From positions 1 through 16,281 of the forward strand of contig JADHYX010000441.1 of the NCBI GenBank assembly GCA_027604685.1: DNA of 16,281 bases, read 5' to 3'. Shown here one piece after another: positions 8,601 through 16,281 of the stretch. Made by a program: the position numbers and the translations under genes. The stretch comes from Lobulomyces angularis. Taxonomy: Eukaryota > Chytridiomycota > Chytridiomycetes > Lobulomycetales > Lobulomycetaceae. The notes under the pieces are model-generated. The model was not told the origin of the DNA and did no database searches. It was given only the letters and a program-made list of their open reading frames with translations. How positions within the stretch are numbered: the stretch's first letter is position 1; the number at the start of each line of letters is the position of its first letter.

Positions 8601-11149
8601 TCATAAGAACGGTTCAATATTTAATTCTAGACAACTGGTTGGATAACTAATTTCAAACTTTCGTAACACTGAAGGATGAACTACACCAAAGACACCTACA
8701 ACTTTATTGTTATAGTAAATGTCGGCTTTTCGACCTTGAAAATAAGTTGGATCTACAACCAAATTAAAAAACGAAAGATATCAGGTAAAAAATCTTACGT
8801 TTACTTTCTTTAATGTAGTAACCATTATCTTCACCAACTTTTACATGTTTGACACCAAGTTTTATCATCAATGCATCCAAAACTCCATGGATTGGCCCGA
8901 ATCCACTGTGTGTATCACAATGAGCAACACAAATGTTTCTTTGATTTCTTGCTCTCCTTTCCAGTGAGTCATCTTTGAAAACGACATCAGAAACTTCAAA
9001 AAGTTTCAGTGGTAATCCGTGCTTTCTTGATTCCTTTAAAGTTTTTAAAATTCCAGGCATTAAAGATGTTCGCACCACCTTTCAAATAGTTTTAGCCTTT
9101 TATCGAATTATATTTTAAAAAAAATTCATACCTGATATTCAAAAGTTTTTGGATTTGCTAACTTAACTGCTTCAGACAAATCATCCATTTTCTGTAAAAA
9201 AGCAAAGTTTTCATCATGAGAGCACTATCATTCAATAAAACTTTATTATCAAACAGTGACAATAATCTCTTTACCAATATTAAAGGGAGAACTTCAGTGT
9301 AACCACATAATGCTATTTCATATCTAATTTGATCACTGAATTTATTTAAATTGAAAGGTGCAGATACAGTATTACAGTTTGGTATACTTTCAGGAATATT
9401 ATTAAACCCATAAGCAACTGCCACATCTTCCATTATATCACATGGATGCAAGATATCACTCCTAGTAGGAGGAACTTGCACTATAATCTTTTCACCTTCA
9501 TTTTTAGCCTCCACGGACATTTTTTTTAGTAAGGAAACAATTTTTTGAGGGGTTAAAATGTTTTTAGAAACTCCAATACAGCTAGAAATAAAATCTGTGG
9601 TTGTTTCTACAATTCTCGAGCTTAAGTCTGGATATAGAACCTTAGATTTATCAGCATTGATGACTTCTACTGCTTCAACACTATTATAGATTGAAAAATA
9701 TGAGTAAAAAAATTATAAATTCAAAATATGAAATATAAAGATAAAAAAGAAAGTAGTTCATTTAATTATTGCATTCAAAACTTACGTGAATTTTTCCTTG
9801 CAATATTCTGAAAACATTAATACAACATCATTTAACACAATTTTGGCTTTGGTCAAGTCCGTTGCAGTGCATTCAATAAAAACATTTTTTGTAGTTAATT
9901 TAATTTTTGAGTGTTCACTATTGATAATTGGTGGCAAACTCAGTACAATACCATTTCTATCTTTAATAACAGGAAACACAGGTGAATCTTCAATGATATG
10001 CAAATATTTCTTTAATTTATTAGTTTTTTCAGTTCGATAATATTCGAATAATGTTTCTCCGTTGAATTGAGAAGTTTGACTTAATGGAATAAAATTAATA
10101 TCTTTTGGAGGTAAAGCTTCATAGAAAAAAGGACCTTCAATGGTATCTAAATCGTGGGTTCCAATAGCCACTAATTTCCTATTTCGGCAAATGTTACCAT
10201 GAAGTTTTTCTTGTAAATCAATGAAGTTATTGTAAGATTCTTGGGTAAAAGTAATATCTCTTAGAATTGCAGCCACTGCGTATGGTCTAATTTGCCCAGT
10301 CTTGAATTATTAATATCTATTTTTTAATCTTAAAAACAGTTTGAATTTACCTCAGCTTTCACCAACAGCTGTTGCGGCTTTTTGGGACATACTACTTTAT
10401 ACTTTGGAATATCAAATCCTCCTAAATAAACTTTTAAAGCTCTAGTCAATCCTTCTGGGCATAAAAGATCAATCCTTAAAAAATAAATTTTTTAGTTTTT
10501 ATTAACAAAAATTTTACAATTTCGAAAATAAATAAAAATAACAGCAATAATTAAAGAGAAAAAATTCATCTCTCATAATTAATACCTATTTGCAGGAATA
10601 TCAATACGATAAATGGGTCTCGTAGATAATTCTTTTTTTGCAATTTTCACATCTTCTACAGCTTTATTTTCAGTTACTACTTCTTTAGCCTTTTTGCTTT
10701 TCGCTGCATTATCCACTGTAACTGCACCCACTTCTTTCATAGCCATTTCCTTTTCTGAGGTCTACATAATAATAAAAAATAATTAAGTAAATAAATTTTG
10801 AAACAGAAAAAAAAAGAAATGTTTCTTGAATTAAGATAATCATATAATAAAAATAATACCTCTTCTTCTAGTTCTGAAAAATTCAAAAAAATGATAAAAA
10901 GTTAGAAAAAACACAATGAAAATTTTATTTTTGTCAGAAATAAAAAAAAAAAAATTTCTAAAATTAAATCATACCTATGCCAAATTCGAAGCATAGTTCC
11001 TCAAAATCTTCTTTGGCTAAATAAAAAAAAAAAAAAAAAAAGGTAAAGAAAAAAATCAATAAAATTTTTTGTCAAAATAATAAATAATTACAAAATTTTT
11101 TTTCTAATGCAATTTCTAAATATTCTTTATCAACTGAAACTGTTGGCAT
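8601..11149 (-). CDS. FRS1: Phenylalanyl-tRNA synthetase beta subunit, cytosolic
   Basis: With the alpha subunit, this protein charges tRNA-Phe in the cytosol; the beta chain holds the B3/B4 editing site and the B5 domain. Exons (minus strand): 11092-11149, 10975-11016, 10860-10873, 10586-10761, 10351-10474, 9786-10300, 9275-9680, 9132-9224, 8799-9078, 8601-8752. They sum to 1,860 nt, or 619 residues, close to the ~595 of yeast Frs1. Landmarks: start [26 protein letters not shown] across three exons, [120 protein letters not shown] and the end [11 protein letters not shown] with a TGA stop. All nine introns (46-111 nt) keep phase. One exon is only 14 nt, and its joins restore the family sequence exactly. 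The 5' end faces the SnoaL-like gene across about 180 bp. Confidence 0.97.
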
Positions 11150-11328
11150 ATTTTTTTTTTTTTGATTTAACAAAATCTTCTTTTTTTTAATTTTTTTTTT
11201 TTTTTTTTTGTTTAATTTATTTTTTTTTGACAATAACAAGTAAAAAAAACTTTACTTAAATAATAACATAAAAAGTTACTCATTTTTTATTAAAATTATT
11301 TTTTTTTGTTTCTTTTTTTGAATCTTAG
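11150..11328. promoter_or_regulatory. Head-to-head intergenic region, PheRS beta / SnoaL-like gene
   Basis: This short region between two genes read in opposite directions presumably carries both promoters. It is mostly T-runs. On the + strand no ATG occurs anywhere in it, which leaves the start of the SnoaL-like gene unexplained. The acceptor TTAG at 11325-11328 marks the first exon of that gene that I can place. Confidence 0.4.
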
Positions 11329-11803
11329 GTTTATAACATTTACAATCTAATAAATAGCTTTTTTCATTACGTCGACGATTTTTCTCTCGATGTTACTACA
11401 TCTGAAAAATTTTCTGACTTGTTTGATGAAAATGCTACTTTTTCCTTTCCAAAAAGAAACTTGGAAAAAAAAGGAAGGGAGGAAATAAAACAACTTTGTG
11501 AATCTATGGGCACGATGGTAATATAATATAAATATAAAGCAACAAAAGTTAGAATATTTTATCAAGTTCAGAGGTTACAGCCACTTGGAATACAATATTG
11601 TAGTAAAGGTTGAAGAAGATTCCAAAACTGCTACTTCTAGATCTTACTGGAGCGCTCATAATACCTTTGGAGAACTTACAGCAATTGGTAAACATGGCGA
11701 TAAATTTATCTTTGATGAAACTAAAGGTTGGTTATTTGCTGAAAGAGTTGTCGAATTGAGATGGACTAAGGAAGAAGGAAGTTTGGTACCATTAATTCTT
11801 TAA
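11329..11803 (+). CDS. SnoaL/NTF2-like small protein, 5' end unresolved
   Basis: Exons 11329-11517 and 11567-11803 (TAA stop) give 141 residues, joined across a 49-nt intron; a start exon is missing. The sequence fits the cone-shaped SnoaL_4/NTF2-like fold: INSFFHYVDDFS (N-terminal helix), FSDLFDENATFSFP (the common 'LF-x-DATF' step), GREEIKQLCESM (helix 3), then strands SHLEYNIVVKVEEDSKTATS, RSYWSAHN, IGKHGDKFIFDE and GWLFAERVVELRW. Members of this superfamily are dehydratases, isomerases or non-catalytic binding proteins; no catalytic set identifies a substrate here. No in-frame ATG precedes the conserved part within exon 11329-11517. The fold call is good, the function unknown. Confidence 0.75.
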
Positions 11804-11862
11804 CTATTTTTTATTAGTATTTGAGTTTTATATTTTCTTGGAAATGTGTATAGATTGTATTC

Positions 11863-11868
11863 AATAAA
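11863..11868 (+). terminator. Poly(A) signal AATAAA
   Basis: A canonical AATAAA lies about 60 nt after the stop codon of the SnoaL-like gene, in the convergent gap before the stop of the dsRBD gene. It is a plausible cleavage/polyadenylation signal, although AATAAA is common by chance in such AT-rich DNA. Confidence 0.5.
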
Positions 11869-11974
11869 AAATATATATATTACAAAATTTGAAAAAAAAA
11901 AAAAAAAAATGATAATATATCGCTACTGAATTTAAAATCCTTTAATTCGCTAAACATGTTCCAGTGCATAAAAC

Positions 11975-14454
11975 TTAACGTGTAAAATATTTTAAAGCAT
12001 CACCTGCTAAATCTTCTTTGCCTTCTTCGAAGGATTTATAAATTTTTTTTCCATCAAATTTTTTGTACCCAAACTCCAAAATGACTTTAAAACCGTATAC
12101 TTGCTCTTTATTGATATCCAATTGCTTTATTAATACTTTTTTGAAATCAAACTGTGGCTCATTAAATTTAAGTTCTAAATTTAGATTAGCAAGTAATTCC
12201 AAGTAAGATTCAAATTTGTAGACTTCCATATCTGAGTTTGGTGATTGCGGCAAATTTAAACTTCGGTGTTTTTCAACACAAATGGTTAAATCTGATGTCA
12301 TATCTTCATCGTTATTACAAGAACCAATTTCAAAAGGAGATAAATCCGATAACATTTCCTCATCTTTATTACAATTAATTTCATAATTCACCTCATTCTT
12401 CATATTTTGATTTTTGGTCTCTACAAATTCAGTCAATAAATCGCGATCTTTAGTCTCTACAACTTCATTCATTGCATTTCGATCCTCAGTCATGACATCT
12501 TCATTAAAATTAACTGACTTTAATTTTTTTGAAGATCTTAAAGGACAAATATTGGTGTCAACATCTTTCACATGCCAGTTCTTTCCATATAAATCCTCCA
12601 TTTCAGTAATTTCTACGGTAATATTATCTTCAGCTACTTCTTTTACAGTTTCTTCAACTACAAATAAAATTTTTTTTTTATATTTGGTGTCTTAAGTTCT
12701 TTTTTTTTTATTATTACCCTCCATGGCTTTATTTAATTCCTCATTTAATACTTGGGAATTATTTGCTTCATAGACTTCATATAATTTAGGTAAGCCTTCC
12801 TTTGCTAAGTTCTCCATCAAATCAAATTTGCTTGAAAGTTCGGTTTTTGATACCAACTCAAACTCTCCCACAATTAGTTGGCAAATAAATTTATTTTCAC
12901 TAGTTTCACGAAAATTAAAAATGTTTATAATGTTATGTTTTTCAACAAACGCTTCCTGTGGTAAAAAAAAAAAAAAAAGAAAAGAAAAACCAGTTAAGAC
13001 TACAACCAAAAAAAAAAAATAGTAACACTTACTAGTGCTTTCAAAAAAATACCTTTTTTTTTTGAAACGGGGGTCAAGATATTAAATGCGCTCTGAAGCT
13101 TAAGTGAATTGGGAATTTGGTTATTTTGAGTATTGTTGTGAATTCCATTAATATTTAAAAAAGGAAGTTGTGAGTCAAAGTTACTAGCTCCAGCAAATTC
13201 ATTATATGGTGAACTATGATGATCCAAAATCACTGCCACGCCTTGTAACGGCAAGTTAGAATGTAGATTAGGGTTATTAAACGAAGCAGATTGTGAAGGA
13301 AATTGCTGTTGAAGTTGATTTTGTGTGTGCATATGATGGTTGTTGTAAATATTTGCTGAGGGTCCAAAATTTGGAGGTCTAAAAGTTGGCGGTCCAAAAT
13401 GCAGAGGTACATCAACAGGAAGTTGATGCTGTGGTAAATAGGGTGTGTCATTATTTTTAATTTGATTTATCCTTTCTTTGCTGTTGTAGTTGCTAAAAAA
13501 TTTTATATTGGTTTTTGGCTCCACCATGCCGTCGACTTTCGTTTTTTTTGAAGGGCTTAACACACCGGTGTCATCATCAAACTTTATATGAGTGGAAGCT
13601 GTAAAAAAGTTTTAATTTTTTTAACTGATTTTAACTTATAACTTTACATTGAAACTCAGTTTCAGCTATTAATAATCCTTCACGACGTCTAGTATAATCT
13701 TTTTTGAATGCAACAAACGCTTCTTTTGCACATGATTCGATTGCCTTTTTTTTGGTAGAAAAATAATCTTCACTCTAAAAAAAAAAAAAAGATAGAAAAA
13801 ATTAGCTATTTACAACAAATTTATTTTCTTACATAGAATTCAGAATCACAAAACCACAAAGACATCATAAAATTTCCTTTATTTTGTGAATGAATTATAT
13901 AACGTGGTGGAGGTAATCTTAATTCTAATGCAAAAAAAAGTAATTGATGCATATTTTTAAAAAAAAAAGGAAAGGAAAAACTTTTACTTTTAGCTATTTC
14001 GGCAACCATGACGGTATAATGAGATTTGGAAGTTTCATTTATTTCAGGTGCATTGATTTTTTTTAACTCATCCTTTTTTAAATATAAATTTTTTTTGAAA
14101 ATTTAAAAAAATTGCATTGCATACATAAACTCTGGGGGCAAGTAATTTTTTTCCTAAACTTTTGGTATCTGCTTCAATAGAGAAATTTTTTCCTGCTATA
14201 AAAAGCGAAACAATGTTAGCTGATGTCGCCCCATTGTTTTTTCGACTAAATTCCAAAAAAAAGAATAAATTTTAATGTTTATTAGAGAATTAAAGAAAAA
14301 ATTAGAAAATGACCTACATAACTTCACAAGTATAATTTAAAACCGGCAGCTTCAATTTAGCTTGCCTCTCCGCTAATAATTGAACGCACGCAGTACCTTC
14401 AATTTCCAGCAAAATGTTTTCCAGTTCAAAATCCGCGATATTCGGAATTCCCAT
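11975..14454 (-). CDS. Four-dsRBD double-stranded RNA-binding protein
   Basis: Exons (minus strand): 14318-14454, 14125-14245, 13988-14072, 13833-13924, 13648-13774, 13033-13598, 12718-12955, 11975-12657. They sum to 2,049 nt, or 682 residues, and all introns (49-77 nt) keep phase. The domains look like dsRBDs: (1) residues about 17-85, VQLLAERQAKLKLPVLNYTC through AGKNFSIEADTKSLGKKLLA; (2) about 105-175, MVAEIAKKLRLPPPRYIIHS then FSTKKKAIESCAKEAFVAF; (3) about 365-440, ALEAFVEKHNIINIFNF then FICQLIVGEFE and KFDLMENLAKEGL; (4) about 600-682, SYLELLANLNLELKFNEPQF then GFKVILEFGYKKFDG and EEGKEDLAGDALKYF. A Pro/Gln/Asn/His-rich disordered linker lies between domains 2 and 3, and an acidic one between 3 and 4. 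No RNase III, helicase or deaminase domain is seen, so it is a binding or adaptor protein in the manner of Staufen or Dicer partners. The exon 2 end is uncertain (donor at 14124 chosen over 14131). Confidence 0.85.
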
Positions 14455-15383
14455 TCTATAACAACTTTATTTTTTTAATTAACAAAAAAAAATTAAAAAA
14501 ATAAAAAAAGTATGTTTTTAATTTTTTGTAAATATTTAATTTGATATCGATTTTAAATAAATTTTTGACATTAATTTTAAAAAAAAAAAAAAAAAAAACA
14601 AACTGAAAGTGCATTTTTTTTTTTTTTTTTTTAAAATTTTAAATTTTTTTTTTTTTTTTTTTTAAGGCAAAAAAGAATTTTTTTTTGTGAGTGCCTCTAA
14701 GAAAGAAAAAAAAAAAATTACTTTAAAAAGTAAAAATAAAAAAGTTGATTTAAAAAGTAAAAAATTTAAATATCAAATTAAATGTTGCAAATGACTTGAA
14801 AAAAAGAAACAAAAAAACTTCAGCGTGAATGATTAAATTTTTTTTTTTTTTTTCAACTAATTTATTTTAAAATTAAATAATTTCAATTTTTAAGTCAAAA
14901 AAGGAAAATTTTCAATTCAATTTGACAATTTTTTAATTTTTTTTTATTTTTTGTTTCTGAATGAAGTAAATTGTCTTGCCTTCAAACAAAAAACGCTTAT
15001 TGTTTCTAAAATTGAAATTAAAATAGCAGGAACTTGAAAAAAAGTGGTTTGCAAGTGTATTTTTGAATAAGTAGTTTCAACAAAACATTATTAAAACAAA
15101 ATACATTTCATCCAAAAAAAAAAATGAAACAAATCATAAAAAAAAATAAAATAAAAAATAAAATAAAAAATAAAAAAATAAGTTTTTTTAAACAAAATCC
15201 ATTAAAAATCCTGCAGAAATTATTACTTCTTTAAAAAGATAAAAATACTATCAAATTTTTGCTCAAATTTTTAAAATTTAGCCTCGTTACACAATCCTCC
15301 ATTTATTTTTAAAGTTTTTAATTTAAAGAATTACTCTAAAAGATATTTTTTTAATATTAAAGATAATATTTTATCTTTAAAAT
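14455..15383. other. Divergent intergenic region, low complexity, no gene seen
   Basis: These 929 bp separate the dsRBD gene (-) from the MAPKK gene (+), which are read away from each other. It is dominated by A and T runs of up to about 20. A short direct repeat TTTAAAAAGTAAAAA occurs at about 14723-14765 and an (AAAATA)n-like tract at about 15138-15180. I found no open frame with recognisable content on either strand. Both promoters should lie here. Confidence 0.6.
15357..15380. promoter_or_regulatory. Perfect palindrome with paired GATA motifs at the MAPKK start
   Basis: TTAAAGATAA and TTATCTTTAA form a perfect 10-bp inverted repeat with a 4-nt spacer, ending three bases before the MAPKK ATG. 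Each arm carries an AGATAA site, the core of fungal GATA-factor sites, and another AGATAA occurs near 15236-15241. It could be a DNA site or, if transcribed, a hairpin in the leader. Confidence 0.45.
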
Positions 15384-16060
15384 ATGTCAAAGCTATCTTT
15401 ACGATTAGGAAAAAACTCCATGATGAGTTTGACCAACTTGGGTGCTTCCAATGGAAGCACCTTTTCTACTTTTTCCAAATACATGTAAAGCACTTTTTAA
15501 AAATAAAAATATATATATCTATATATATATGTAAATTTAATGTTATTGTTTAGAGACATGAGTGGAAAACTTAACTTTACTGGAAAAGCAATTTTATCTG
15601 CTGAAGGAGTAGATTTTAGTAACGGAAGTAGTTACCACATTAAAAAGGATGAATTTGAAATCATTGAAGAAATTGGTAAAGGGCAATATGGCATTGTTCA
15701 AAAAGTACATCATAAACCAACAAATGTTATCATGGGTAAATATTTCCCAAGAAAATATTTAAAAAACAAAATAAACTTTGGAAAAAATAATTTTTTGAAA
15801 AAAAAAAAAATTAATAATAATAATTATTGTAAGCAATGAAGGAAATAAAATTAGAATTAACGCAGACTAAACTGAATCAAATTTTAATGGAATTAGACGT
15901 TTTGCACAAATCCGTTTCCCCTTACATTGTTGAATTTTATGGTGCCTTTTTTATTGAAAGCTCTGTTTTTTACTGTATGGAATATATGGATGCTGGATCT
16001 ATTGACAAACTATATGAAGGTGGTATTGAAGAACCTGTATTGGCAAAAATTACATTATCG
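15384..16060 (+). CDS. PBS2: MAP kinase kinase, Pbs2/Wis1 type (5' part)
   Basis: A dual-specificity kinase of the stress (Hog1/Sty1-type) MAPK pathway in fungi. Exons 15384-15484, 15554-15735 and 15834-16060 join in frame across introns of 69 and 98 nt, giving the first 170 residues. Evidence: MSKLSLRLGKNSMMSLTNLG, STFSKYIDMSGKLNFTGKAI and GVDFSNGSSYHIKKDEFE are the stretch before the kinase domain typical of Pbs2/Wis1; then the glycine loop EIGKGQYGIVQKV, MAMKEIKLEL with the ATP-binding lysine at 97, LDVLHKSVSPYIVEFYGAFF and CMEYMDAGSIDKLYEGG, ending at VLAKITLS. A TAA in frame at 15378-15380 supports this start, so the N-terminus is much shorter than the several-hundred-residue one of yeast Pbs2, unless earlier exons exist. 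The next exon (HRD loop) is not found before the window ends. Confidence 0.9.
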
Positions 16061-16281
16061 GTATATATTTTTATTTGGTTTTTTCTTTTTTAGACAGCAA
16101 CATTTTTAATTTTATTTTTCCAAAAAAAAAAAAAAAAAAAAGTCTGTGTTATTGCAAAAATTGCTGATGCAGTTTCTAAAAATTAACTTACTTTCCATTC
16201 AAGAGAGAATTATACGGATCATCTCTCTTTTTTCACTGTCATTTACACACTGACACTTTTTTTAATTTTTTTTTTTTTTTT
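16061..16281. other. Right edge: start of a MAPKK intron and unassigned sequence
   Basis: A GTATAT donor follows exon 3 of the MAPKK gene. An acceptor-like TTTTTTAG at 16087-16094 leads only to T-rich sequence without kinase similarity. From 16142 to 16257 the DNA is more complex and holds small inverted repeats (AGAGAGA 16202-16208 with TCTCTCT 16222-16228; TGTCA 16237-16241 with TGACA 16251-16255), each followed by a T-run. I cannot assign it. Confidence 0.4.

Noticed and set aside
13000..13032. A hydrophobic C-terminal tail (SVTIFFFWL) for the dsRBD gene
   Set aside because: It is read-through into the intron 12956-13032; splicing restores the third dsRBD.
16185..16230. U6 snRNA, suggested by AAGAGAGAATTAT
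   Set aside because: There is no ACAGAGA box followed by AGC triad, and no U6-like 5' stem.
1..16281. tRNA genes, rRNA, transposons, CRISPR arrays
   Set aside because: None was recognised on either strand by inspection; repeats are limited to A/T low-complexity tracts.

Overview
The window is AT-rich nuclear DNA (about a quarter GC by eye) full of A/T homopolymer runs. It carries six protein genes, each cut by short GT-AG introns (mostly 37-112 nt) that often have a CTAA(C/T)-like branch motif. The mitogen-activated protein kinase kinase at the right end is of the fungal Pbs2/Wis1 type, and the Ap4A phosphorylase and cytosolic PheRS beta subunit also fit a fungus. The extreme AT content and tiny introns suggest an early-diverging lineage, but I cannot name the species. 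Exon models were built by hand from splice motifs, reading-frame phase and family conservation.

Layout: 295-1360 (-) an Apa1/Apa2-type Ap4A phosphorylase that lacks its catalytic segment; 1984-8180 (-) a 14-exon gene for a protein of about 1,849 residues; 8601-11149 (-) phenylalanyl-tRNA synthetase beta subunit in 10 exons; about 11329-11803 (+) a small SnoaL/NTF2-like protein; 11975-14454 (-) an 8-exon gene for a protein of about 682 residues with four double-stranded-RNA-binding domains (dsRBDs); 15384 onward (+) the 5' part of a Pbs2-like MAPKK. The long gene-free stretches are the two window edges, 1361-1983, 8181-8600 and 14455-15383.

The main discovery is the 1984-8180 gene. A cell-type RNA-dependent RNA polymerase (RdRP; RDR/QDE-1 family, catalytic DLDGD intact) is joined in one reading frame to a C-terminal DEAH/RHA-type RNA helicase (Walker A, DECH, SAS, QRKGRVGR, HA2 and OB-fold regions). 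The N-terminus looks like an AMPK-beta/CBM48 E-set domain followed by a SUMO-interaction-like motif. All thirteen introns keep the frame. RdRP-helicase fusions with the helicase in front are known (Dictyostelium Rrp proteins, oomycetes); this order and this helicase class are not ones I recognise.

The tetra-dsRBD gene lies about 3.8 kb away on the same strand. Polymerase-helicase and dsRNA-binding protein could together form a dsRNA-producing and dsRNA-handling silencing module, but the link is inference. No Dicer or Argonaute is visible here.
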